Shown here: positions 16,689 through 24,816 of the stretch, one piece after another | Layout of the letters: every line of letters starts with the position of its first letter | Numbering within the stretch: position 1 is the first letter of the stretch | Source of the DNA: JBAZOB01 sp041648895 | Lineage (GTDB): Bacteria > Patescibacteriota > JAHJAL01 | DNA length: 53,742 nt | Assembly (NCBI GenBank): GCA_041648895.1 | Contig: JBAZOB010000006.1 | Span: forward strand, 1-53,742 | Direction of reading: 5' to 3' | Position numbers and translations under genes: made by a program | The notes under the pieces: generated by a model | What the model was told of the DNA's origin: nothing | Database searches by the model: none | The model's input: the letters and a program-made list of their open reading frames with translations, nothing else

Positions 16689-17459
16689 ATGACTATTTCC
16701 AGCCCCGACAACCCTCAGATTAAACTCATCCAAAAGTTAAACAAAAAAAAGTCCGAGCGCGACTCTCGTCAACTATTTATTGTCGAAGGTATCCGAGAAA
16801 TCAAACGTGCCATGACTTGTCATATCCACATCGACAGTCTCTATTTCTCCGGCCAGCCCCAATTAACTACTCTAAAAAAAATTATTCCCCAAGAAATTTC
16901 CACCTCACTATTCCAAAAAATATCCTACCGTCAAAACTCCAGTGGCTGCCTGGCAATTTTTAGACAACCAAGCACCAATCTAAAAAATATTAAATTTAGC
17001 CCCCAACCATTTATTCTCGTTATTGAATCACCCGAAAAACCTGGCAACGTGGGCGCCCTATTGCGCACCGCCGACGCCGCCCTGGTTGACGCCATTATTA
17101 TCACCAACCCCCAAGTCGATTTATTTAACCCCAATGTCATTCGCTCGGCCTGTGGCACCTTTTTCTCCCGACCCGTCTACCTGGCCTCCACCGACCAAAC
17201 CATTCAACTTCTCCAGCGCCATTCCATCAAAATCATTGCCACCACCCCCGCCGCTCCCCAGCTGTATTATGATATCAACTACCAACAACCCATCGCCATC
17301 ATCGCCGGCCGCGAAGATACCGGCCTGTCACCAGCTTGGTTAGCCGCCGCCGACCATCAAATCAAATTACCCATGCAAGGCATCGCCGACTCCCTCAATC
17401 TCTCCGTCGCCACCGGCATCATTCTCTATGAAGCCCTCAAACAAAGAAACAACAAATGA
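16689..17459 (+). CDS. SpoU/TrmH-family RNA 2'-O-methyltransferase
   Basis: SPOUT-fold SAM-dependent methylase acting on rRNA or tRNA ribose. The N-terminal substrate-binding region (about 1-95) resembles the family pattern SPDNP.IKLI..L..KK.R. Motif 1 is ENVGALLRTADA-like (PGNVGALLRTADA), motif 2 is IAGREDTGLSP and motif 3 is LPMQGIADSLNLSVATGI, forming the trefoil knot. At 256 aa it is complete. RlmB-type or a Gm2251-like specificity cannot be separated here. The stop codon lies in the left arm of palindrome A3. Confidence 0.88.
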   Translation: MTISSPDNPQIKLIQKLNKKKSERDSRQLFIVEGIREIKRAMTCHIHIDSLYFSGQPQLTTLKKIIPQEISTSLFQKISYRQNSSGCLAIFRQPSTNLKNIKFSPQPFILVIESPEKPGNVGALLRTADAALVDAIIITNPQVDLFNPNVIRSACGTFFSRPVYLASTDQTIQLLQRHSIKIIATTPAAPQLYYDINYQQPIAIIAGREDTGLSPAWLAAADHQIKLPMQGIADSLNLSVATGIILYEALKQRNNK

Positions 17460-17666
17460 TAAATTACGAATTAAAATGACAAATGACGAATTAAATTAGT
17501 CATATATCATTTATTTTAATTATATGGCTAGCCATAAAACTTACCATTATTAGACAGATCCACCATAACACTTCTGGCAATACATTTACTGCCATTAATT
17601 AAAATAAATGATATATGACTAATTTAATTCGTCATTTGTCATTTTAATTCGTAATTTATCATTTGT
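17452..17666. repeat. Palindromic element A3 (type A-II core)
   Basis: Perfect 71-bp inverted repeat (17452-17522 against 17596-17666). The core begins TATGGCTAGCCATAAAAC, a second core subtype shared with A5 and A7. Each arm contains ACAAATGATAAATTACG, and TGA in that word is the stop codon of both convergent neighbours (17457-17459 and 17659-17661). Confidence 0.93.
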
Positions 17667-19587
17667 AGCTATCCACAAACTCTTCCACAGCACTCGCCTC
17701 ACTAATCGCCAACCGGGCCGCCCCATCCAATTTATCCAGTCGTTTAAAATAAAAATTTGTATCACCCACCACCTTCACTCGCCCAATCAATCGGCGAGCT
17801 TTTTTAGTTTTATGCAAAATAATTTTAGTCACTTTATGGATCGTACCCTGCCAGAAAATCAATCGCAACTTATCAATATCTCGCACATAAACAAAATATC
17901 GCCGGCGGGTTTGCCTAAAAAAATCACCCAAAGCCATCTCTCCCACCGCGTTAATTTGCCCTCGCCTCAAATCCACCTCCCAATCATGAGCATCATCGTT
18001 CAACTGCCGGGCGATCAAATAATTAATAAAAAAATCATACATATTTTGCTTATCCCGACTAGTACCACCCGCCAACTCGATCACATTAATCGCTCCCAAA
18101 GCATGACCAATCGACTTTTCCGCAATCATCTTGTAATCAACAAAATCCGGTAAATTTTTACTATCAACTCGCCGTTTATCGGATAAACGAGCGTTATTTA
18201 CCTCCCAACTATTCGCCTCTTCCATAATCCTCAATAATTTTTCCATCCGATCCACCATTTTCGGATTACCCATATCGGCATAAATCTTATTCAAACGCTG
18301 CCAACATACATTGGCCACCGGCAACATCCACGGTTCACCCTCCCCGTCCAGAAAATTATCATAGAGAGTATAGGCCATCCAACCATACAAGCTAGCTTGG
18401 CAAAACTTCTGCACCATCTTCTTATCAATCACAGTCGATAATGATAAAGCTACCACCCAAGGCAACAAAACAATTTCACCATCTTCATCTTTTTTCACCA
18501 TCTTATCCAGAAAATTAAGACTATCCGCCCGCAAATCACCAGCCAATTTACCAAAATCAGTCCGCGCCAAATTCACAATATTATCATATACAACCTGGTG
18601 TTTTGCTACTACTACTGACTTGACTGGCTGATTTTTTTTAACTTTAATCAGAAACTTATCAGCATATTTAGCTAAAGCCGCCAGACAATAGACGGTGGAA
18701 AGAGACTGGCAACCGGAATAATATTTTTCCCGACCCAGCATGGGATCCAGACAAAAACCGGCCGCCGGCCAGCCACCATTTTTTTGCTCGGCCAATATTT
18801 TATCAACCATCTTTTCTAGCTGGTTATTTTCCATACCTAAATTAATGGTCGCCAAAACATATAGCGCCAAATTCAATATATTGGCCGTCATCACTTCATT
18901 TTTCCTTTTGCCCAACCAATCCACCAGCCGATTTTTATACCTGCCTTGATAGAATCGGGATAGATAATATATGGTCGAATATTCATCCGGATAATACCTG
19001 GATTGTAATTTGTCCTGCAAAATCATTTTATCCAAGTAGCTATCCAAATTAGGCAAATGTATAGCATTCAAATGTAAAAAATAGGCAATATTGGCGTTAA
19101 CCACCACATCAACATCACGCCATTTGGCGTCAAAATCATCCGGCACCCACCAGGTACGGTATGGACCACCCTCCATTTCCTCCTGACTCGTCAATACATT
19201 GGTAATCGCCGCGAAGTCTTTTGGACGCAAATATTCACTATCGTGACCATACAAAGCCGCCAACACCACAAACGTATCATCCAGATCATCCGGCACCCGA
19301 TATCGCTTATACTCCCGACTATTTATTACCCAATAATTATACCGCCAATTTTCACCCTTTTGGCGGCGCAAAAAATTAAACAACTTGGTTTTAAGTTTAT
19401 CTAAACCATCTATTTGACATATATTTAAACCATGCAAAATCAGACCATTGGCAAAAACCGTCCGATATTTTTTCGCCCCTGAAAAATTATCAATCACCGG
19501 TGAGCTCCAACTATCAAACGAACCGTCCGCTCGCTGTTGTTGATTCAAAAACTCCACCCCCGCTTTAATATTTTTTATAATATTCAT
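17659..19587 (-). CDS. Terpene cyclase-like two-domain protein
   Basis: A 642-aa protein that looks like a fused class II/class I isoprenoid enzyme. Residues 1-310 show alpha-barrel repeats of the squalene/copalyl cyclase type: QQQRADGSFDSW and QKNGGWPAAGF are QW-like, and PDDLDDTFVVLAAL at 99-112 carries a DxDD motif (D101-D104), the proton donor of class II cyclases. Residues about 335-560 look like an isoprenyl-synthase alpha-fold with YDNFLDGEG (409-417) and QLNDDAHDWEVDLRRG (528-543) in the places of the two Asp-rich metal-binding motifs, the second recalling phytoene/squalene synthases. There is no signal peptide. It is the last gene of the long - strand run, ending in A3. Substrate and activity are unknown; the first Asp motif is non-canonical. 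Confidence 0.55.
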   Translation of the reverse strand: MNIIKNIKAGVEFLNQQQRADGSFDSWSSPVIDNFSGAKKYRTVFANGLILHGLNICQIDGLDKLKTKLFNFLRRQKGENWRYNYWVINSREYKRYRVPDDLDDTFVVLAALYGHDSEYLRPKDFAAITNVLTSQEEMEGGPYRTWWVPDDFDAKWRDVDVVVNANIAYFLHLNAIHLPNLDSYLDKMILQDKLQSRYYPDEYSTIYYLSRFYQGRYKNRLVDWLGKRKNEVMTANILNLALYVLATINLGMENNQLEKMVDKILAEQKNGGWPAAGFCLDPMLGREKYYSGCQSLSTVYCLAALAKYADKFLIKVKKNQPVKSVVVAKHQVVYDNIVNLARTDFGKLAGDLRADSLNFLDKMVKKDEDGEIVLLPWVVALSLSTVIDKKMVQKFCQASLYGWMAYTLYDNFLDGEGEPWMLPVANVCWQRLNKIYADMGNPKMVDRMEKLLRIMEEANSWEVNNARLSDKRRVDSKNLPDFVDYKMIAEKSIGHALGAINVIELAGGTSRDKQNMYDFFINYLIARQLNDDAHDWEVDLRRGQINAVGEMALGDFFRQTRRRYFVYVRDIDKLRLIFWQGTIHKVTKIILHKTKKARRLIGRVKVVGDTNFYFKRLDKLDGAARLAISEASAVEEFVDSYK

Positions 19588-19596
19588 ATAGAATAG

Positions 19597-19795
19597 CCAA
19601 TGACAAATTACAAATTACAAATAATGAATTGGATTAGTCATATATCATTTATTTTAATTATATGGCTAGCCGCAAAAAAAATTACTGATATTTAGAAATA
19701 ACCATCACCGAGGCCAAACTTTCGCTGCCATTAATTAAAATAAATGATATATGACTAATCCAATTCATTATTTGTAATTTGTAATTCATCATTGG
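19597..19795. repeat. Palindromic element A4 (type A-I core)
   Basis: 64-bp arms (19597-19660 against 19732-19795) with two mismatches in the outer part. It lies between the histidine kinase and the terpene-cyclase-like gene. Confidence 0.9.
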
Positions 19796-19805
19796 TGATT
19801 CATCA

Positions 19806-21176
19806 TTATTCTCCCGGAATCGAAACATAAAACACCGTGCCCTCCCCCCACTTACTATCCACACTAATCTTGCCATTAAAATCATTGACCACAATATCTT
19901 TCGTCACCGCTAAACCAATCCCAATCCCCTTATCAGCCGATTTAGTTGTAAAAAACGGCTCAAATATCTTCTTTAAATTTTCCTTCTTAATGCCACCAGC
20001 GTTATCTTCCACTACCAACTGCACCAGATTATCAAAGCGAAAAACATTAACCGCTATTTTTTTGTCTCCAGTTGACCGTTGATTTACTTCAAAAGCGTCA
20101 ATAGCATTGGAAACAAGATTGCTGACAATTTGACCAAATTTACTTTGCTCACCCACAACATATAAACCATTTTCAATATTTAAATCCAAACTTATCCCGC
20201 TTCGTTTGGCCTTATAATTAAACAATAACAAAACATCATTGATCTCATCCGCCACTGAAAAGCGTGCTTGATTCTGCTTGGTCTTTATCTTTTCTTTGCT
20301 TGAAAGAACATATTTTTCCATCTTTTTAGCCGCCAACAAAGCCCGATGCACATAGGCCTGCATTTCCTTGATCTTATTCTTGTCTTGCCCCATCTTTTCA
20401 ATAAAAGATAGATTCAACGATATGGCCGTCACCGGATTGACCAAATCATGCATCAATCCCACCATACTTCGCCCATACTCCACGAACTTAGATAATTGCC
20501 CAATCTGCTGTATTTGTGACTGTTTCAACTCTTTAGTTCGCTGTTCCACCCTTACTTCCAAGAGATCCCTCTCTTCTTTTAGCTCTTCTTCCGAAAGTAA
20601 AGCCCGCCGCAAAGATCGATGAATCTCCCAATTATACAAACCAGACACCACTGAGATAATAAAAAACATGGCAATATAGGAAATCGTATCCGACCACAAT
20701 AAATCAAAATTCTTCCACTGTAAATATGGATCATTTATACCCGTTATCTGAAAATAAGACAAAATAACATAAATCGTCGCGATAAATATTACCACATATA
20801 AAAAATACTTCAATTCAACTAAAATACCAGTCAAAGCAATCAGAAAGGCAAAAAACAATAAACCAAACTGATTTTCCACTCCCGATTTCCACATCAAAAC
20901 CGTCGTAATCATTATAAAAACCGACAACAACAGATAAGATGATAATCTAACATAATTTTCTCGAAACAAACGATATATCACCACCACCAGCAATAAAACT
21001 CCCGCCGGATACAGAGGAGACTCTCCAGTATATTCATCCCTTAATTGAATTTTATGCACCAATAAAACCAAAAAAGCCACCAAAGAAACAACTATTAAAC
21101 CCAATATCAATATATTTACAATATGCTTCTTTGATATCTCTCTTTCTGTCTGACTAATATATTTACTTATTTCCAC
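19806..21176 (-). CDS. Membrane sensor histidine kinase
   Basis: A 456-aa kinase with about six N-terminal membrane helices (roughly 18-41, 56-70, 80-96, 104-122, 124-141, 165-182) and almost no extracellular domain, so its signal is probably sensed in the membrane. A coiled coil (about 190-225) leads to the phospho-acceptor H243 in GLMHDLVNPVTA, which has D where most kinases have E. The ATP domain has N353/N357, DNAGGI (391-396), FEPFFTTK and GIGIGL. The gene lies downstream of an OmpR-type regulator and a 37-aa peptide gene on the same strand, and a terminator separates it from the peptide gene. Kinase identity is secure; the ligand is unknown. Confidence 0.92.
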   Translation of the reverse strand: MEISKYISQTEREISKKHIVNILILGLIVVSLVAFLVLLVHKIQLRDEYTGESPLYPAGVLLLVVVIYRLFRENYVRLSSYLLLSVFIMITTVLMWKSGVENQFGLLFFAFLIALTGILVELKYFLYVVIFIATIYVILSYFQITGINDPYLQWKNFDLLWSDTISYIAMFFIISVVSGLYNWEIHRSLRRALLSEEELKEERDLLEVRVEQRTKELKQSQIQQIGQLSKFVEYGRSMVGLMHDLVNPVTAISLNLSFIEKMGQDKNKIKEMQAYVHRALLAAKKMEKYVLSSKEKIKTKQNQARFSVADEINDVLLLFNYKAKRSGISLDLNIENGLYVVGEQSKFGQIVSNLVSNAIDAFEVNQRSTGDKKIAVNVFRFDNLVQLVVEDNAGGIKKENLKKIFEPFFTTKSADKGIGIGLAVTKDIVVNDFNGKISVDSKWGEGTVFYVSIPGE

Positions 21177-21195
21177 AAAACCTCACGTTCTTAAC

Positions 21196-21225
21196 AAAAA
21201 AGGTGACACGATAAATGCCACCTTT
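21196..21225 (-). terminator. Intrinsic terminator after the 37-aa peptide gene
   Basis: On the - strand AAAGGTGGCA pairs with TGTCACCTTT, followed by a T-run. It begins eight bases after the peptide stop codon. Confidence 0.88.
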
Positions 21226-21232
21226 AATGAAA

Positions 21233-21346
21233 TTAGTTAATCCAGTATGTATATTCCTCACCAACACTCTTGGCTGCAGCTTTGGCTAAATTACCAGATT
21301 TTCGATACTTCTTGCTGGCCAAAGCTTTTTTCATTAACTTCTTCAT
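21233..21346 (-). CDS. 37-aa cationic peptide between regulator and kinase
   Basis: A small gene with a strong Shine-Dalgarno (AAGGAGAG, 7 bases before ATG) and its own terminator, which makes real expression likely. The peptide begins MKKLMKKALASKKYRK, continues SGNLAKAAAKSVGEE and ends YTYWIN. It has nine Lys, one Arg and two Glu (net charge about +8), is probably an amphipathic helix over residues 2-28, and ends in an aromatic tail. There is no signal peptide or Gly-Gly leader. It lies between an OmpR-type regulator (21506-22183) and a membrane histidine kinase (19806-21176), all on the - strand. It could be a signal peptide for the kinase, a regulator of it, or a small DNA/RNA-binding peptide. 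Confidence 0.75.
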   Translation of the reverse strand: MKKLMKKALASKKYRKSGNLAKAAAKSVGEEYTYWIN

Positions 21347-21371
21347 GTTAATCTCTCCTTATATTATTTTT

Positions 21372-21470
21372 TCATTGATCTCGACCAAAATCAATGCTCG
21401 ATAAAAAACCGCGCCGATAAAAATCAAGCACTTCTAAAATTGTTAATGTTATTACCCCTAATATCAACAT
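21372..21470 (-). CDS. Possible 32-aa small membrane peptide
   Basis: A reading frame just upstream of the cationic peptide, starting MLILGVITLTILEVL and ending FGRDQ. It has one hydrophobic stretch followed by a polar tail (DFYRRGF). No Shine-Dalgarno is seen, and the frame could extend a few codons upstream with a non-ATG start. It is supported only by its membrane-peptide-like composition and its place in the regulator/kinase cluster; chance is quite possible. Confidence 0.25.
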   Translation of the reverse strand: MLILGVITLTILEVLDFYRRGFLSSIDFGRDQ

Positions 21471-21505
21471 AACAATAAACTCATTAAATATAGCTTAAGA
21501 TTTTA

Positions 21506-22183
21506 TTAATTTGACATTAATTCTAGTTTATAACCACGATTAGCAATGGTTTGTATCACGTCCTGATGCATCTTGTCCCGAATTTTCTTACGTAAATTAA
21601 AAATATGAACTTCAATCGAATTAGAAAATAAATCGGCGTTCATATCCCACACATGCTCAATAATCTTCGATCGTGATAAAACCACCCCCGGATTTTTGGC
21701 CAGCAATTCCAATAACGAAAACTCTTTATTGGTCAAACTTATTATTTCATCCTTCACCGTAACCAAATGTCTTTTCGAATCAATCGATAAATCACCCAAT
21801 TTAATCACGTCATCCCGCATCGCTTTAGGACGTCTTAATAAAGCGTGGGCTCGAGCCATAAACTCTTCCAAAGAAAAAGGCTTGGCCAAAAAATCGTCCG
21901 CTCCCAAATTTAATAGACTAACTTTATCACCCACATCCGACTCAACTGACAATATCAATATCGGCACATTATTTCCCTCTTCTCTGATCATTTGACATAG
22001 TTTATCCCCATTCAAGCCCGGCAACATCAGATCAAGCACAATCAAATCATATTCATTGTCTCTAATCATTTTCGGAGCATTGTTACCGTTGACCACCACA
22101 TCGGCCTCAATACATTCCGACTTCAAAGCTGATCGTAAAAATTCACTGATTTCATTGTCATCTTCCACAATAAGAATTTTCAT
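21506..22183 (-). CDS. OmpR/PhoB-family response regulator
   Basis: Two-domain transcription factor of 225 aa. The receiver domain has the acidic pocket EDD (7-9), the phospho-acceptor D51 in VLDLMLPG and K in LAKPF near 101. The C-terminal winged helix (about 128-222) contains TNKEFSLLELLAKNPG and VHIFNLRKKI typical of OmpR/PhoB. It precedes the peptide and kinase genes on the same strand and is the natural partner of the kinase at 19806-21176. Its target is unknown. Confidence 0.95.
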   Translation of the reverse strand: MKILIVEDDNEISEFLRSALKSECIEADVVVNGNNAPKMIRDNEYDLIVLDLMLPGLNGDKLCQMIREEGNNVPILILSVESDVGDKVSLLNLGADDFLAKPFSLEEFMARAHALLRRPKAMRDDVIKLGDLSIDSKRHLVTVKDEIISLTNKEFSLLELLAKNPGVVLSRSKIIEHVWDMNADLFSNSIEVHIFNLRKKIRDKMHQDVIQTIANRGYKLELMSN

Positions 22184-22220
22184 AATACCAAAATTAATAC
22201 TAAAATATTTAAATTAAAAT

Positions 22221-22252
22221 TGTCTGGCCATTAATTATTATGGCCAGACACC
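22221..22252 (-). terminator. Terminator overlapping the tsaB 3' end
   Basis: TGTCTGGCCAT pairs with ATGGCCAGACA, then an AT-rich T-containing tail on the - strand. The stem includes the last codons of tsaB. Confidence 0.65.
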
Positions 22253-22923
22253 GCCCCCCGCAAATACAAGGGGATCGCCAAATTGTTTTTATTTACCCTC
22301 AGTTGAGAAAAATGTTGTTCCATCGCCCCCGCCCGACCTTTTTTCACATCACTGGTTAAACGAAATATATTACCCACTCCATTACTTTTCAACCAATTAT
22401 CAACCTGATCGTTAATCTCTCCCACCACCAAAATATCATCATCCTGAGCATCACCGCTAATCAGCTGATCAATACTGCCAATAGAATAATCACCGGCCGG
22501 CGACAATTCATCATCATCCCGGCGATAAATACGCGCGTACACTCGATTGGCACCGGCGGAAATTAAACTATAAATCAATTTTATTTTATCATTAACTGAA
22601 TAAATATCATTGGCCAACCACGCTTGCGCGCGCAAACCATCAACAAATTTAACCGGCAAATTGGTCACCATACCCATCGCGTTTACCACGCTCACCCCAA
22701 TCCTAATTCCAGTATAAGAACCAGGCCCCACCACCACCGCTAAACCATCTAATTGGCTAAAATCTATTTCTCTTTTTTTCATCAAACCCTCAATATTTAG
22801 CAATAACTGTTGGGACTGATTTCGATTACCAAACCAAACCAAACTTTCGGTAGCCAAACAAATACTGGAAATATCCGTCGTAGTATCCACCGCCAAAATC
22901 CTTTTTTTATGATCAATACTCAT
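22231..22923 (-). CDS. tsaB: tRNA threonylcarbamoyladenosine biosynthesis protein TsaB
   Basis: Inactive-kinase-fold partner of TsaD in making t6A37 of ANN-decoding tRNAs. ILAVDTTTDISSICL at about 9-23 and LDGLAVVVGPGSYTGIRIGVS at about 58-78 are the family signatures. Length 230 aa is normal. tsaE is the next gene upstream on the same strand, separated by the relic palindrome D2. tsaD and tsaC are not in this window. Confidence 0.92.
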   Translation of the reverse strand: MSIDHKKRILAVDTTTDISSICLATESLVWFGNRNQSQQLLLNIEGLMKKREIDFSQLDGLAVVVGPGSYTGIRIGVSVVNAMGMVTNLPVKFVDGLRAQAWLANDIYSVNDKIKLIYSLISAGANRVYARIYRRDDDELSPAGDYSIGSIDQLISGDAQDDDILVVGEINDQVDNWLKSNGVGNIFRLTSDVKKGRAGAMEQHFSQLRVNKNNLAIPLYLRGAVSGHNN

Positions 22924-22956
22924 ATCAAATCAACTTTTATTTTCCTAATGGAGTTA

Positions 22957-23035
22957 CCTAGAATTATATTTTGCCCTCATATAATTTTATAGCGGACAAC
23001 CTGTCTCTAAGCGTTAATCATGATCCCGGTCCGAC
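22957..23035. repeat. Relic of a D-type palindrome (D2)
   Basis: Carries the left inner arm (CTCATATAATTTTATAG) and most of the core (CGGACAACCTGTCT, AGCGTTAATCAT, CCCGGTCCGACAG) of element D1, but the right arm is missing. It stops next to the tsaE stop codon (23044). Confidence 0.75.
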
Positions 23036-23043
23036 AGCTTTTC

Positions 23044-23493
23044 CTATTGCATCACCCCGGCCAAAATCCCCGCAAAACAAATTCGTCGCCTAGTTTGAGC
23101 CAAATGGGTAAAAGAAATATTAATATTATTAGCCGGTAACAAACCAACGATATTTTCCGCCCATTCAATCAACACATTAGCCTGACCCCAATAATCCTCC
23201 AAGCCAATATCCTCAAAATTACTTGGTAAGCGATAAGCATCGACATGAATCAATCGCCCCCCATTATAATTATATTCTTTTAACATGACAAAAGTCGGAC
23301 TCTTGACCGGTTCTTTTATGCCCAAACCAATCGCCACGCCTTGAACAAATGTAGTTTTTCCCGCCCCCAAATCGCCAATTAGACTCAACACCTCGTGACG
23401 ATTTTTTAGCCATTGCCCACATTTTACCCCCCAAGATTTAGTCTCTTGATCGTTATTAGTTTCAACACAAAATAATTGACTATCTTGGACCAT
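23044..23493 (-). CDS. tsaE: tRNA threonylcarbamoyladenosine biosynthesis ATPase TsaE
   Basis: P-loop ATPase that drives the TsaB-TsaD complex in t6A synthesis. GDLGAGKTTFVQG at about 42-54 is the Walker A, with SPTFVMLKEY, HVDAYRL and LIEWAENI following. The 149-aa length is typical. The first 70 bases overlap the 3' end of the lamin-tail gene in another frame, implying translational coupling or a slightly later start. Confidence 0.93.
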   Translation of the reverse strand: MVQDSQLFCVETNNDQETKSWGVKCGQWLKNRHEVLSLIGDLGAGKTTFVQGVAIGLGIKEPVKSPTFVMLKEYNYNGGRLIHVDAYRLPSNFEDIGLEDYWGQANVLIEWAENIVGLLPANNINISFTHLAQTRRRICFAGILAGVMQ

Positions 23494-24737
23494 ATTTTTT
23501 GATAATCAAAACCCACACTTGGTAATAATTGTCCAGACTGCTTACTCGTCAATAAAATATCAGTTGAGGAACGGGGCAAAATCCGCCAACCAGATTTTAT
23601 TTCATTTACTAAACCCGTTACTTCAATCACGTCACCCTTTTTCACTTCCAATCCGTTCAAATCCATTCCGTCTTTAAGATATACTCGCCATTGCGTCCCG
23701 TCATTATCAATATACCAACTCGAACCATCCACCTTTGAAATCCTTCCCGACACTTTTACCAACCGATCTTCATATTCACTCATCTCTTGCCCATCGATTG
23801 TCGCCACTACCACTGAATCCGCACCCAGATAATGAATATTATCAACTTCAAACACCCGATGGTAAGTTAATTCCCTTACATATCCCTGTATCAAAACTCG
23901 ATCTCCCACCACCACATCAGGATCATAACTAATTTTACATCCCAACCCACCCGTATCATCACCAATCCATAAATAATCTGCTGCCAATCTATTATAATCC
24001 ACACTCACCACTCCCTCCAACTCCACCTTGGTCATCAATGGCCAATCATCGACTTCCGCGATATTATTTAATAATTGATATTCATTATCCGCCTCTTCTA
24101 TTACTTCTTCCTCCTCCACGGGTTCATCCAAAATTTTCGGCTCCTCCAAAGACTCGTCCAATCTTACTAAACCAAACGAATGACCCATCTCGCGATCACT
24201 AACTACCCATTTTCCACCCACATTTTCCCAAGACAACCCGTTGCCAACGTCACTATCCCACACATATTGGGCCTTAACCTCCCCAGCCGCATTGATTAAT
24301 TTGATTGTATCACCCGCATTATTCATCCCATTACCAATATTACCGTCAATTGTCGTCAACATCACCACTCGTGACAAATCAACTTCATCTACCAACCACT
24401 GGTTATAAAAACCCGCATAATCAGCATCCACTACCAGCAAAACATTACCCTTTTCTATTTTTGTGCCTAAACGTCCATCATTACCGCTTCCCGTAAAGTC
24501 AATCAAACCGTCACCTTCCGCACCATCAGCCATACTCCATCCTTCCAAATCCACCTCTGTTTCGCCGTCATAATAGAACTCCACAAATTCATCCGACTTC
24601 TCATCAATTGGATTAGCCATTACTTCACTGACCGACCATTCACTTTCTGTCCCCTGTGCCATCGATACCAAGAAACCCAATCTAATGATAGCCACAATCA
24701 ACCCCCAAACCCAGATTTTTTTAGCCACTTTACACAT
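23424..24737 (-). CDS. Exported lamin-tail / OB-fold protein
   Basis: A 437-aa secreted protein. A signal peptide covers about residues 1-29 (WVWGLIVAIIRLGFLVSMAQG). A lamin-tail domain follows (about 34-165), with SEVMANPIDEKSDEFVEFYY and DLEGWSMADG. An acidic linker (LDEPVEEEEVIEEAD) leads to two OB-like beta domains with VELEGVVSVDYN and LVKVSGRISKVDG. There is no C-terminal membrane anchor. Lamin-tail domains are frequent in Patescibacteria and are thought to sit outside the cell, sometimes with nucleases; no nuclease motif is visible here. Its end overlaps tsaE by 70 bases. An extracellular binding role is inference. Confidence 0.7.
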   Translation of the reverse strand: MCKVAKKIWVWGLIVAIIRLGFLVSMAQGTESEWSVSEVMANPIDEKSDEFVEFYYDGETEVDLEGWSMADGAEGDGLIDFTGSGNDGRLGTKIEKGNVLLVVDADYAGFYNQWLVDEVDLSRVVMLTTIDGNIGNGMNNAGDTIKLINAAGEVKAQYVWDSDVGNGLSWENVGGKWVVSDREMGHSFGLVRLDESLEEPKILDEPVEEEEVIEEADNEYQLLNNIAEVDDWPLMTKVELEGVVSVDYNRLAADYLWIGDDTGGLGCKISYDPDVVVGDRVLIQGYVRELTYHRVFEVDNIHYLGADSVVVATIDGQEMSEYEDRLVKVSGRISKVDGSSWYIDNDGTQWRVYLKDGMDLNGLEVKKGDVIEVTGLVNEIKSGWRILPRSSTDILLTSKQSGQLLPSVGFDYQKIWSKIVNYFVLKLITIKRLNLGG

Positions 24738-24764
24738 ACAAATAATTATTAACCAACATAATAT

Positions 24765-24790
24765 AAAAATAACCTAAACAACATTAGGTT
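24765..24790 (-). terminator. Intrinsic terminator after queA
   Basis: On the - strand AACCTAA pairs with TTAGGTT, followed by ATTTTTATATT. It lies between queA and the lamin-tail gene. Confidence 0.7.
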
Positions 24791-24816
24791 AATTTAAATA
24801 AAAGATTAACTAGAGA

